Origin: Neisseria flavescens
GTDB taxonomy: Bacteria > Pseudomonadota > Gammaproteobacteria > Burkholderiales > Neisseriaceae
DNA: 64,000 bases
NCBI RefSeq assembly: GCF_005221285.1
Contig: NZ_CP039886.1
Span: forward strand, 1,240,001 to 1,304,000
Direction of reading: 5' to 3'
The position numbers and the translations under genes are program-made. Below the pieces are notes generated by a model. It saw nothing but the letters and a program-made list of their open reading frames with translations, did not search any database and was not told where the DNA came from. Below, piece after piece: positions 34,185 through 43,033 of the stretch. Positions within the stretch are counted from its first letter, which is position 1. Each line of letters starts with the position of its first letter.

Positions 34185-34835
34185 TTAACGCAAGATTGCC
34201 AACAAATCCAAAGGCGTGACAATACGAAAATCGGCAAGCCAGTTTTCGGTTTGGTCTTCGGCAGAAATATAGCCCCAATCAGCAAGCACGGTCGTCATGC
34301 CTGCATTTTTTCCTGCCTGCATATCGCGCTCGGCATCGCCGACATAAAAACATCGCTGCGCCTCAACGCCAATCTGTTCGCACGCATAAAACATAGGCTT
34401 CACGCTGGGCTTGGGTTCATCGCAAGTATCGCCGCTGACAATCACGGCGGGAGGCACGGTAAACCCGAGCTTAGGCACGAGGACATCGGTAAAACGCATA
34501 GGCTTGTTGGTAATAATGCCCCATCGGATACCGCGTTGAACTAAGGCTTCCAACATTTCGTTTACGCCGTCGAACAAGATGGTTTGGTCGGCATAGCAGC
34601 GGCTGTATTCGTCCAAAAACTCTTTGCGCCATTGCATATAGTCCGGATGATCGGAAGTAATGCCTGCACCCAGTTTGAGCAAACCGCTCGCACCGTGGCT
34701 GGCCTGCGGACGGATTTCATCCATGCTTTTTTCCGGCAAACCGTGTCGGCGCAATACCATGTTGAGTGCGCCACCCAAATCAAGTGCGGTATCGGCAAGC
34801 GTGCCGTCAAGGTCGAATAATACGGCTTGGGTCAT
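34185..34835 (-). CDS. gph: Phosphoglycolate phosphatase-like HAD hydrolase
   Basis: 216 residues from the ATG at 34835 (AAAGGAACACTT before it). HAD motifs: FDLDGTLADT at the N-terminus, IITNKPM in the middle, and YVGDAERDMQAG near the end. It dephosphorylates 2-phosphoglycolate or a similar small phosphate ester. The family also includes MupP, the MurNAc-6-phosphate phosphatase, so the substrate is not certain. Confidence 0.85.
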   Translation of the reverse strand: MTQAVLFDLDGTLADTALDLGGALNMVLRRHGLPEKSMDEIRPQASHGASGLLKLGAGITSDHPDYMQWRKEFLDEYSRCYADQTILFDGVNEMLEALVQRGIRWGIITNKPMRFTDVLVPKLGFTVPPAVIVSGDTCDEPKPSVKPMFYACEQIGVEAQRCFYVGDAERDMQAGKNAGMTTVLADWGYISAEDQTENWLADFRIVTPLDLLAILR

Positions 34836-34858
34836 AAGTGTTCCTTTGATGATTTTAG

Positions 34859-34897
34859 AAGGCCGTCTGAACAATCCAACAAGTTTCAGACGGCCTG
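34859..34897. terminator. DUS inverted pair
   Basis: AAGGCCGTCTGAA and TTTCAGACGGCCT, loop of about 12, between the CDF transporter end and gph start. Confidence 0.75.
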
Positions 34898-34904
34898 AAT
34901 ATGG

Positions 34905-35849
34905 TTAATGGTGATGGTGTTCGTGCATTTCCTGCGAACACAAAACTTCATCTTTATGCGGATGCTGTTCGCTTTCAATCTGAATCGTACAATGCCCGAT
35001 GTTGTGATGCGCCAATTCATGTTCGATGCGGTAGGCGATTTGTTCGGACTCTGCAACCGTCATGTCGCCATCTACAACAATATGGCAGGACAAAACGTGG
35101 ATATTGCTGGTAATCGTCCAAACATGCAAGTCGTGAACGGATTTTACGCCTTCCATATTGCGGATAACGCTGAGCAACTCATCGGTATGGATGTTTTCCG
35201 GCGCGCCTTCCATCAAAATGTGCAAAGTCTGTTTAAACAGCTTCCAGCCGCTGCGCCCTACCAAAGCCGCCACCAATACGCTGGCAACCGTATCCGCCCA
35301 TTGCCAGCCATACGCCATCATCAGTACCGCTGCGACAATCGCCCCTATCGAGCCGAATAAATCGCTGATTACATGCAGATACGCGCCGCGCATATTGACG
35401 TTTTCTTCAGTATCGCCATTTTTCAACATATAAACGGCGACACCGATGTTGACCAACAAACCGATAATACTGACCACCAACATGCCGCCCGTCAAAATTT
35501 CCGGCGGATAAAACAATCGTTTGACTGCTTCATAAAAAATCATCGCCGCAATCAACACCAGCGACAATCCGTTAAACATCGCCGTCAAAATTTCAAAACG
35601 CTTATAGCCAAATGTTTTTTGCAGCGTGGTCTGTTTCTCGCCAAGTTTAAATGCCCACAATGCCACACCCAGCGAAAACGCATCGCTGAACATATGTCCC
35701 GCATCGGAAAGCAGGGCCAAAGAGTTGGTCAGCCAACCGCCGACCGCCTCAACCAGCATAAATCCGGCAATGACGAAAAAGGAAATACGCAATACCTGCT
35801 TATTGGCGGTATGCGTATGCGCGTGCGAATGATCGTGATGATGTGCCAT
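34905..35849 (-). CDS. Cation diffusion facilitator, probable zinc exporter
   Basis: 314 residues: a His-rich N-terminus (MAHHHDHSHAHTHT), six membrane segments with the metal site LLSDAGHMFSDAF and the partner HVISDLFGSIGA, then a cytoplasmic ferredoxin-like C-terminal domain ending EMHEHHHH. It exports Zn2+ (perhaps also Cd2+ or Co2+) in exchange for protons. It matches ZitB/CzcD in layout. Confidence 0.92.
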   Translation of the reverse strand: MAHHHDHSHAHTHTANKQVLRISFFVIAGFMLVEAVGGWLTNSLALLSDAGHMFSDAFSLGVALWAFKLGEKQTTLQKTFGYKRFEILTAMFNGLSLVLIAAMIFYEAVKRLFYPPEILTGGMLVVSIIGLLVNIGVAVYMLKNGDTEENVNMRGAYLHVISDLFGSIGAIVAAVLMMAYGWQWADTVASVLVAALVGRSGWKLFKQTLHILMEGAPENIHTDELLSVIRNMEGVKSVHDLHVWTITSNIHVLSCHIVVDGDMTVAESEQIAYRIEHELAHHNIGHCTIQIESEQHPHKDEVLCSQEMHEHHHH

Positions 35850-35864
35850 GATGATTTTACCGTT

Positions 35865-36695
35865 TCAGACGGCCTTTTTATCCTGTTTCAAACTTTTCTC
35901 AAAATCTTCCAACATATCCAGCTCGAAACGGCTGAATCCTGCGCGTTCCCGTGCTTCGATATTGACGTAGCCGCGGAAGATAAACATATCGTAACGCGCA
36001 ATCAGGCTGCGGAACAAGGCAACCGGTTCCAAACCGCGTTCACGGCAAAGATGCTGATACCAATGATTGCCGATGGCGACATGCCCCACTTCATCGCGAT
36101 AAATAATATCCAACACATCGCAGGTTTCCATATCGCCACGCTGCGCCACTTTTGCACGAATACCCGGCGTAACATCCAAACCGCGCGCTTCCAATACCCG
36201 CGGCACCAAAGCCATGCGCAACAAGGGATCGTAAGCGGTTTTATACGCCATATCCCACAAATGCCCATGCGCTTCAAAATCACCGTAATCGTAGCCCAAG
36301 CTGTTCAGACGGCCACGCATCAAGCCGAAGTGAAACACTTCTTCTTTCGCCACCCTTACCCAATCGCGTACAAACTGAAACGGCATATTGCGAAAACGAT
36401 ACGCCGCATCCAAAGCCAGATTAATCGCATTAAACTCAATGTGTGCAATCGCGTGCAACATGGCCGCATAGCCTTCGACCGTATTCATCTTACGCGGCGT
36501 AACTTCCGAAGGCACAACCAAACGAGGACACAGCGGATGGCCTGCAAAACGGCAATCCACAGGTTTTGACTCCTCAATAGTCAAACCTTCCGCCTCGCCC
36601 AACTGCGCAAACAAGGCCTGCGTCAACCTTCCCTTTTCATCCGGATTGTCCGACAGCAAAGCCTGTTCCAATAAAGGATAAGGATTCAGATACAT
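35865..36695 (-). CDS. DUF455 ferritin-like protein
   Basis: 276 residues from MYLNPYPLLEQALLSD (ATG at 36695); the longer frame adds a hydrophobic tail without support. Helical protein with the metal-binding pattern of the DUF455 ferritin-like family: HAIAHIEFNAINLALDA, EEVFHFGLM and YRDEVGHVAIGNHWY (Glu and His residues suited to a di-iron centre). Function of the family is not settled. It lies 16 bp upstream of the CDF gene. Confidence 0.85.
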   Translation of the reverse strand: MYLNPYPLLEQALLSDNPDEKGRLTQALFAQLGEAEGLTIEESKPVDCRFAGHPLCPRLVVPSEVTPRKMNTVEGYAAMLHAIAHIEFNAINLALDAAYRFRNMPFQFVRDWVRVAKEEVFHFGLMRGRLNSLGYDYGDFEAHGHLWDMAYKTAYDPLLRMALVPRVLEARGLDVTPGIRAKVAQRGDMETCDVLDIIYRDEVGHVAIGNHWYQHLCRERGLEPVALFRSLIARYDMFIFRGYVNIEARERAGFSRFELDMLEDFEKSLKQDKKAV

Positions 36696-36984
36696 ACAAA
36701 ACCATTGTTTTAAAAAGACAAATATTATAACCGTTTTAAAAAGCAAACAGAAAGACTATAATTTCACGCTTTCCGTAAAATGACATTAAATACCACACCA
36801 AACCATTGTGTGCTTCATTAAAAAAACGTCAAAACTAAATACAGGCCGTCTGAAGAAATGAAATTATTTCAGTCACTTGATTGGATTTTTCATATTTACA
36901 CAAATTAAACCCTCCATTCAGCCCCTTGCCTGTTACACCATAACGTCTATACTGAACCCATCTCTCCGAACAAGGAACCAAAAC

Positions 36985-37605
36985 ATGAAAACTACCCGAC
37001 TGTTCACTCTAACCGCTGCCGCGCTGCTTTCTTCAGCCATCGGCTTTGCACAAGCCGGCGCAGTGGACGCCCTGAAAAAATTCAATAATGACGCTGACGG
37101 TATCAGCGGCAACTTCAGCCAAACCGTTCACAGCAAAAAGAAAACCCAAACCACACACGGTACATTCAAAATCCTGCGCCCGGGCTTGTTCAAATGGGAA
37201 TACACCAAACCCTACAAACAAACTATTGTTGGCGACGGCAAAACCATTTGGCTCTATGACGTAGATTTGGCACAAGTAACTAAGTCCTCACAAGACCAAA
37301 CCATCGGCGACAGCCCTGCTGCCATTCTCTCCAACAAAACCGCATTGGACAGCAGCTACACGCTGAAAGAAGACGGTTCTGCCAACGGTATCGACTACGT
37401 TTTGGCTACGCCTAAGAAAAACAACGCCGGCTACCAATACATCCGCATCGGCTTTAAAGGCGACAACCTCGCCGCCATGCAGCTGAAAGACAGCTTCGGC
37501 AACCAAACCAGCATCAGCTTCAGCGGTTTGAACACCAAGCCTAACCTTTCCAGCGGTATGTTCAAATTTACCCCTCCTAAAGGCGTTGATGTTTTGAGCA
37601 ACTAA
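36985..37605 (+). CDS. lolA: LolA, periplasmic lipoprotein carrier
   Basis: 206 residues from the ATG at 36985, chosen because AAGGAACCAAAAC precedes it and a clean signal peptide follows (MKTTRLFTLTAAALLSSAIG, cleavage after GFAQA). The mature protein is the half-open beta-barrel that carries lipoproteins from LolCDE to LolB. Visible family parts are FNNDADGISGNFSQTV, FKWEYTKPYKQTIVGDG and the C-terminal FKFTPPKGVDV. Monocistronic. Confidence 0.94.
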   Translation: MKTTRLFTLTAAALLSSAIGFAQAGAVDALKKFNNDADGISGNFSQTVHSKKKTQTTHGTFKILRPGLFKWEYTKPYKQTIVGDGKTIWLYDVDLAQVTKSSQDQTIGDSPAAILSNKTALDSSYTLKEDGSANGIDYVLATPKKNNAGYQYIRIGFKGDNLAAMQLKDSFGNQTSISFSGLNTKPNLSSGMFKFTPPKGVDVLSN

Positions 37606-37621
37606 GATTTCAACTGAAACA

Positions 37622-37654
37622 CAAAGGCCGTCTGAACAACAGACGGCCTTTTAT
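37622..37654. terminator. DUS inverted pair between lolA and glmM
   Basis: AAAGGCCGTCTG facing CAGACGGCCTTTT, 5-base loop. Confidence 0.85.
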
Positions 37655-37682
37655 TTAGTTCAATTCAACATCAAACACACTG

Positions 37683-39020
37683 TTACTTTTGACCTTGAAT
37701 GGCAGCGGCAATTTTTTCTGCGCCTTTTTTCGCCCAGTCTGCCTGCTTGGCTTCCACCATCACGCGCACGACAGGCTCGGTACCGGACGCACGCAAGACT
37801 ACGCGGCCTTTGCCTTCGAGTTCTTTTTCCACTTCAGCCAAAGCCTCTTTGGAAGCATCCTGCCAGTTTTGGCCTTTTTTGATGCGGACGTTGATCATGG
37901 TTTGCGGATACGGCTGCCAATCGGCGCAAACGGTGGCAAGGTCTTGATTCAAGGTTTGCAATGCCGCCAAAACTTGCAGCGCGGAAATGATGCCGTCGCC
38001 GGTATTGTGTTTGTCCATGCACAAAATATGGCCGCTGGCTTCGCCGCCAATCAGCCAACCGCGTTGGTGGAGCTGTTCCAACACATAGCGGTCGCCCACT
38101 TTGGCGCGGCAGAAATCAACGCCCTGCTCTTTCAAAGCAATTTCCATCGCCATATTGGTCATCACTGTACCCACCACGCCGCCGATTTCCACGCCTTCGT
38201 GCGCGCGTGCTTTGGCAATCACATAAATCAGGCTGTCGCCGTCATATACTTTGCCATTGCGGTCAACCATCATCAAACGGTCGCCATCGCCGTCCAAGGC
38301 AATGCCGTAATCGGCTTCATTTTGCAACACAGCCGCTTGCAAAGCTTTCGGATGGGTCGCACCACATTTCTCATTGATGTTGTAGCCGTTTGGATCATCA
38401 CCGATACTGACCACTTGCGCACCCAATTCGTGGAATACTTTAGGCGCAACTGCATAGCCTGCGCCATTGGCGGTATCGACCACCAATTTCAGACCGCGCA
38501 AGTCCAAATAGCTTGGGAAAGTGGATTTACAAAACTCGATATAGCGGTCATCCGCACCATTAATCCGGCGAGCACGGCCCAAACGGCTAGACGGCTGGGC
38601 TTTCATTTCTTCATCGATTTTGGCTTCGATTTCCAACTCGATTTCATCGCTCAGCTTCACACCACCTTCGGCAAAGAATTTAATGCCGTTATCGGAATAA
38701 ACGTTATGGGAAGCAGAAATCATCACACCTGCAGACAAACGCAAAGCACGGGTCAGATATGCTACGCCCGGGGTTGGCAGAGGGCCGGTTTGAATAACAT
38801 TGACACCGGCGGCGGTAAAGCCGGCAATCAGCGCGGCTTCCAACATATAGCCTGAAATACGCGTGTCTTTGCCGATTAATACGGTCGGTTTAATTTCACC
38901 TTTGTGCTGTACCAAAACCTGGCCTGCCGCATAACCTAATTTCAAGACAAAATCAGGATTGATAGGGAATTGACCGACTTCGCCGCGTACACCGTCAGTA
39001 CCGAAATATTTTTTTGCCAT
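37683..39020 (-). CDS. glmM: Phosphoglucosamine mutase
   Basis: 445 residues, standard. It converts glucosamine-6-phosphate to glucosamine-1-phosphate for peptidoglycan and lipooligosaccharide. N-terminal [10 protein letters not shown], phosphoserine loop [14 protein letters not shown] (Ser about 100), metal loop DGDGDRLMM, sugar-binding GGEASGH and phosphate-binding [12 protein letters not shown] are all present. GGAGTTATCTC precedes the ATG. Confidence 0.96.
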   Translation of the reverse strand: MAKKYFGTDGVRGEVGQFPINPDFVLKLGYAAGQVLVQHKGEIKPTVLIGKDTRISGYMLEAALIAGFTAAGVNVIQTGPLPTPGVAYLTRALRLSAGVMISASHNVYSDNGIKFFAEGGVKLSDEIELEIEAKIDEEMKAQPSSRLGRARRINGADDRYIEFCKSTFPSYLDLRGLKLVVDTANGAGYAVAPKVFHELGAQVVSIGDDPNGYNINEKCGATHPKALQAAVLQNEADYGIALDGDGDRLMMVDRNGKVYDGDSLIYVIAKARAHEGVEIGGVVGTVMTNMAMEIALKEQGVDFCRAKVGDRYVLEQLHQRGWLIGGEASGHILCMDKHNTGDGIISALQVLAALQTLNQDLATVCADWQPYPQTMINVRIKKGQNWQDASKEALAEVEKELEGKGRVVLRASGTEPVVRVMVEAKQADWAKKGAEKIAAAIQGQK

Positions 39021-39166
39021 GAGATAACTCCGTGATTGTTTTGTCGTATGTGAATATAGTTAAACTTCTTTAAAAGAATATTGTGTTTGAAGGCCGTCTG
39101 AATCTTTCAGACAAACCACAATCTACTACTTCCGTATTATAGCAAGATCAGGCATTCCTGCACGAA

Positions 39167-39195
39167 AAAAGCGCATCCTATGCAGAATGCGCTTT
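39167..39195 (-). terminator. Terminator of the cytochrome c5 gene
   Basis: On the minus strand, AAAGCGCAT, a 10-base loop, ATGCGCTTTTTT: a classical hairpin with T-run, 25 bases past the stop. Confidence 0.9.
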
Positions 39196-39219
39196 CTATT
39201 CGAGATTTAAAGTCAAATC

Positions 39220-40077
39220 TTAGAATTTAGCACCAGATTGATTAGCCATGTAATCAACTGCAGCTTTCACTTCATCGTCGCTCAGGCTGCCGTTACCGCC
39301 TTTGGCAGGCATGGCGTTAAAGCCTTCGATTGCATGTTTGTGCAGGGTGTCTTTACCTTGTTTGATACGAGGAGCCCAGTCTTCTTTTTTACCTACGGCA
39401 GGAATACCGGAAACCGCACCACCGTGACATGCTTGGCAGGTGGCTTCGTAAACTTTTTTACCGTCCGCACCGCTGGCAGCCGCGCCTTTGTCTTCAGCTT
39501 TGGCAGCATCTGCTTTAGGAGCATCGGCAGGAGCCGCACCCTCAGCAGCAGGAGCTGAAGCAGCTTCGCCGGAAGCAGCAGCATCGGCAGAAGCCGCAGC
39601 ATCAGGATCAGGGAAAGTACCGCCGGCTTTGTTGGCCATATAAGTAATTACGCGTTTCAATTCTTGATCGGTCAAATCAGCCGCACCACCTTTGGCAGGC
39701 ATGGCGTTGAAACCGTTCAAAGCGTGTTGGAACAAAGTATCAAAGCCTTGGGCGATACGAGGAGCCCAATCGCCTTTATTTTCAAACTTAGGTACGTTAG
39801 GAACGATACTGTCCGCCGCGTGACATTGGATACAGATTTTGTTGAAAATCTGGTCGCCTTGACGTTCGCCGACAGGGATGCCGTCGCCCATTTTGAGTTG
39901 GCCGACTGGCTGGATACGGGTTTGAGTCGCAGCTTCGGTTGTTTCGTTAACATCGCCGAATGAACCGCTTCCCGCCAATTTGATCAGGAAGAAAATCACT
40001 GCAATAACAATAACGATACCGCTCACAAGGGTGAACAATGCAGAGCCTTGGGCTTTGTGGTCGCGGAGTTGTTTCAT
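39220..40077 (-). CDS. Membrane-anchored diheme cytochrome c5
   Basis: 285 residues. One N-terminal membrane anchor (about 15-36), then two similar cytochrome-c domains with heme sites CIQCH (about 81-85) and CQACH (about 213-217); their axial Met lie in FNAMPAKGGAADL and FNAMPAKGGNGSL. A flexible Ala/Asp/Lys linker joins them (about 155-205). In meningococci the two-domain c5 carries electrons to the cbb3 oxidase and the nitrite reductase; the same role is likely here. GAGGCCTACCAA precedes the start. Confidence 0.92.
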   Translation of the reverse strand: MKQLRDHKAQGSALFTLVSGIVIVIAVIFFLIKLAGSGSFGDVNETTEAATQTRIQPVGQLKMGDGIPVGERQGDQIFNKICIQCHAADSIVPNVPKFENKGDWAPRIAQGFDTLFQHALNGFNAMPAKGGAADLTDQELKRVITYMANKAGGTFPDPDAAASADAAASGEAASAPAAEGAAPADAPKADAAKAEDKGAAASGADGKKVYEATCQACHGGAVSGIPAVGKKEDWAPRIKQGKDTLHKHAIEGFNAMPAKGGNGSLSDDEVKAAVDYMANQSGAKF

Positions 40078-40362
40078 TTGGTAGGCCTCGCCGTTAGGTT
40101 AGGTTGTGCTGTAAGTTATAGTTTATGTGTTAAACGCAATTAACAATATTTTGCTGGATTATACTGAATTCGCAAAGGCTTTCCAATCCATCTTGAGAAA
40201 AAGATACACAAAAATCCTCAAAAAGGCCGTCTGAAATCTGTAAACCTTTGTAGTTAATTGATTATTCCAGCCATGCAAAAAAGTGGCCTCCAATGCCACT
40301 TTCAGACACTTTCAAGATAAACTTTGCCAATAAAGCCAATATGCGTTAACCTTACGGCTTCC

Positions 40363-40438
40363 GCACCCATAGCTCAGTTGGAAGAGTGTCAGTTTCCGAA
40401 GCTGGAGGTCACAGGTTCGATCCCTGTTGGGTGCGCCA
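40363..40438 (+). tRNA. tRNA-Arg (anticodon CCG)
   Basis: 76 bases with CCA encoded. Acceptor GCACCCA pairs with TGGGTGC, the anticodon loop is TTCCGAA (CCG), and the T arm ACAGGTTCGATCCCTGT is standard. Confidence 0.95.
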
Positions 40439-40446
40439 ATTATAAA

Positions 40447-40487
40447 TAGGCCGTCTGAAAGATGAAAATTTTTCAGACGGCCTTTTG
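40447..40487. terminator. DUS inverted pair after tRNA-Arg
   Basis: AGGCCGTCTGAAA facing TTTCAGACGGCCTTTTG; ends the tRNA and convergent tyrB transcripts. Confidence 0.85.
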
Positions 40488-40529
40488 ATTTACTTCAAAT
40501 AAAACTACATTCAATTTCAGATTAAACGG

Positions 40530-41723
40530 CTATTGCAACACTTTGGCAAATGCCTCGGCCACATAATCGATATTCGATGCATTCAAACCGGCCACACACA
40601 TCCTGCCCGAATCAAGCAGATAAACGGCAAACTCGTCGCGCAGGCGGTGTACCTGCTCTACGGTCAGGCCTGTATAGCTGAACATGCCGCGCTGTTTGAT
40701 GAAATAGCTGAAATCGCGATTGGGGATTTTGGCCGTCAAAACATCATAAAGTTTCTGACGCATGGCACGGATGCGGTCGCGCATGGCGTAAACTTCGTTT
40801 TCCCACAAAGCGCGCAAATCATCGCTGTTCATCACATCAGAAGCGATGTATGCACCATGCGCGGCAGGGCTGGAATAAATGCGGCGGACGGTAAATTTCA
40901 ACTGTCCGAACACCAGCTCTGCTTCTTCCTTATTGGGACACACTACGCTCAAACCGCCGACGCGCTCGCCGTACAGCGACAGGTTTTTCGAGAAAGAGTT
41001 GCTGACAAACAAAGGCAGACCCATTTCGACGGCTTTACGGATCGCATACGCATCGCTGTCCAAATCCTCACCGAAACCTTGATAGGCAATATCCATAAAC
41101 GGAATCAGCTTGTGCGTTTTGATGATGTCCAATACCTCATCCCATTGCGCTTGCGACATATCTACGCCGGTCGGGTTTTGACAGCATGGGTGCAAGATCA
41201 AGACGCTGTTTTCCGGCAATGTTTTGAAAAACGCAGTCATTTCTTCAAATTTCACGCCGACGGTTTCAGGGTTGTAATAAGGGTACGTCCCCACCTCAAA
41301 ACCTGCGCCTTCAAAAATGCCTTTATGGTTGTCCCACGTCGGATCGCTGACATAGGCTTTTGCATCAGGGAACCAACGGTGCAAAAAGTCGGCACCGACT
41401 TTCAACGCCCCCGAGCCGCCTAAAGTCTGTACGGTCGCAATGCGTCCTTCTGCCAATGCCGGATTATCGTTGCCAAACAACAAACGCTGAACCGCGCTTC
41501 GATAAGTGTCCAAACCTTCCATCGGCAGATAAGGAGATGGTCGCGGTACGGCCGCACGCACTGCCTCTGCCCGGCGGACAGATTCCAAAACCGGCATTTT
41601 GCCTTCATCATCAAAATAAATGCCTATGCTCAAATTGACTTTTTCAGGACGCTCGTCGCGTTTGAAGGTTTCAACCAAACTCAAAATCGGGTCGCCCGGA
41701 TAATACTCGACATGACGGTACAT
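40530..41723 (-). CDS. tyrB: Aromatic-amino-acid aminotransferase (TyrB-like)
   Basis: 397 residues from the ATG at 41723 (AACAAAGGAAGCACC before it). Same fold as AspC but clearly a separate paralogue: PLP Lys in [28 protein letters not shown], substrate Arg in SGRMCVAG. It should prefer phenylalanine and tyrosine, last step of their synthesis. Neighbouring GntR regulator is on the same strand but separated by a terminator. Confidence 0.88.
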   Translation of the reverse strand: MYRHVEYYPGDPILSLVETFKRDERPEKVNLSIGIYFDDEGKMPVLESVRRAEAVRAAVPRPSPYLPMEGLDTYRSAVQRLLFGNDNPALAEGRIATVQTLGGSGALKVGADFLHRWFPDAKAYVSDPTWDNHKGIFEGAGFEVGTYPYYNPETVGVKFEEMTAFFKTLPENSVLILHPCCQNPTGVDMSQAQWDEVLDIIKTHKLIPFMDIAYQGFGEDLDSDAYAIRKAVEMGLPLFVSNSFSKNLSLYGERVGGLSVVCPNKEEAELVFGQLKFTVRRIYSSPAAHGAYIASDVMNSDDLRALWENEVYAMRDRIRAMRQKLYDVLTAKIPNRDFSYFIKQRGMFSYTGLTVEQVHRLRDEFAVYLLDSGRMCVAGLNASNIDYVAEAFAKVLQ

Positions 41724-41788
41724 GGTGCTTCCTTTGTTTTCAGACAGAATGATGAAGATTGTGGCACTAAAAGTCTTTATTTGCAAAA

Positions 41789-41826
41789 TCAGGCCGTCTG
41801 AAAAATTCAGACGGCCTGATTATTTT
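41789..41826. terminator. DUS inverted pair after the GntR gene
   Basis: AGGCCGTCTGAA facing TTCAGACGGCCT with flanking T and A runs. Confidence 0.85.
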
Positions 41827-41832
41827 TAAACG

Positions 41833-42606
41833 CTACCAATCTACCCGTTTCAAATCATTTTTTGCCAATACATCCGCATGCTCGCTGCGGCTTTGATATT
41901 CCCTGTCCTGCAAAATGCGACGCGCGACATAATTCAAATGCAGCTTGGCCGCTTCAGCAGCCTCCGCCGGCTTGGCCTGGGCAACGGCTTCAAAAATAGC
42001 GCGGTGCTGGGCAATCAGTGTCGGGCGCGGGTCTTCGGTTTGATGGATATAGATAATGCCACTGCGTGTTTGCTGATAAAGCATTTTGAGCAGACTACTG
42101 GAAAGGTGGCTGAATAGGATATTGTGTGCGGCATCGGCAATGGTTTGATGGAAGCTGACATCTGCTTCGGCTTGATGCTCCAAATTTCCGCTTTCACAAG
42201 CCGTCTCGAACTTCTTCCGCCAGAAGTCAATGCGTTTCAAATCGGCATCAGTCCGTCTTTCGGCGGCCAGCGCCGCCATACAGCCTTCAATGTGGCAGCT
42301 GAAATCGAATACGTCTGTTTCCCAATTGGTATGTTTGCCGAGCAACTCCTGCCAGCTTTGTAAAAAATCCTGCTGCGGCTTGACGGAAACATAATAGCCA
42401 TCGCCCTGCCGCGCGTCCAAAACCTGCTTGGCAAGCAAGATATTCAATGCCACCCTGACCGACGGACGCGATACACCGAATTCTTCCGCAAGCGTACGTT
42501 CGGGAGGCAATTTACTGCCTTCTTCATAAATGCCGGTAGCGATACGTTCTTCCAAAACGGCTAAAACCTGATCGCTGATTTTTTGCGGACGAACCAATTT
42601 CGTCAT
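41833..42606 (-). CDS. gdhR: GntR/FadR-subfamily transcription regulator, GdhR-like
   Basis: 257 residues. Winged helix-turn-helix about 12-75 (KLPPERTLAEEFGVSRPSVR) and a C-terminal FCD ligand-binding domain about 95-235 with metal/ligand His in SFHQTIADAAHN and AQHRAIFEAV. The Neisseria protein of this type, GdhR, responds to 2-oxoacids and controls glutamate dehydrogenase and lactate uptake; assignment to GdhR is by recalled similarity because gdhA is not next to it. AGGAATACAAC precedes the ATG. Confidence 0.75.
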   Translation of the reverse strand: MTKLVRPQKISDQVLAVLEERIATGIYEEGSKLPPERTLAEEFGVSRPSVRVALNILLAKQVLDARQGDGYYVSVKPQQDFLQSWQELLGKHTNWETDVFDFSCHIEGCMAALAAERRTDADLKRIDFWRKKFETACESGNLEHQAEADVSFHQTIADAAHNILFSHLSSSLLKMLYQQTRSGIIYIHQTEDPRPTLIAQHRAIFEAVAQAKPAEAAEAAKLHLNYVARRILQDREYQSRSEHADVLAKNDLKRVDW

Positions 42607-43033
42607 GTTGTATTCCTGATGATTGAAGGACAGTTTTATTCAGACGGCCATAAATTGGATTGACCAATTAGCCGCTCATTCTAATCAATCCCCTATTTTT
42701 CCGTCAAGAAATGTTATCAAATCGTAACATCAATAGAAAATCATAAGCAAATGACGCTTTCTATACCAAATATCTTCTTGCTTTTAGTTAAATAATTAAA
42801 TTAATGAAATTCCCAATAATCAAGTTTGAAACCGTATTGGTGTTTTTCATTAACTGCTTAAAAAAATCAAATTTTGTCATCACTGGTATAACCAAATCAC
42901 AAACCGGCAAAACATGCAGATAAAATGATAAATATTGATATAAGTTAAAAACAGTATGTTTTAATTTTACCAAACTTTATATATACTACTTAGGTATTAC
43001 TATATATAACACTTAATGATAGAGAGAAACCAC
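42607..43033. promoter_or_regulatory. Divergent region between gdhR and znuD
   Basis: 427 bp, strongly AT-rich in the 300 bp nearer znuD. Close to the znuD start lies TATTACTATATATAACAC (42995-43012), an imperfect AT-rich palindrome of the TGTTAT...ATAACA style used by Zur; with znuD known to be Zur-repressed in meningococci it is the best operator candidate, but the match is weak. TTTACCAAAC and TATATA further up may be promoter parts. Confidence 0.3.

Noticed and set aside
35373..36569. A 398-codon plus-strand frame over the CDF and DUF455 genes
   Set aside because: It crosses two well-supported minus-strand genes and shows His/Gln/Arg-rich antisense composition.
37689..38855. A 388-codon plus-strand frame opposite glmM
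   Set aside because: Shadow of glmM; no recognisable features.
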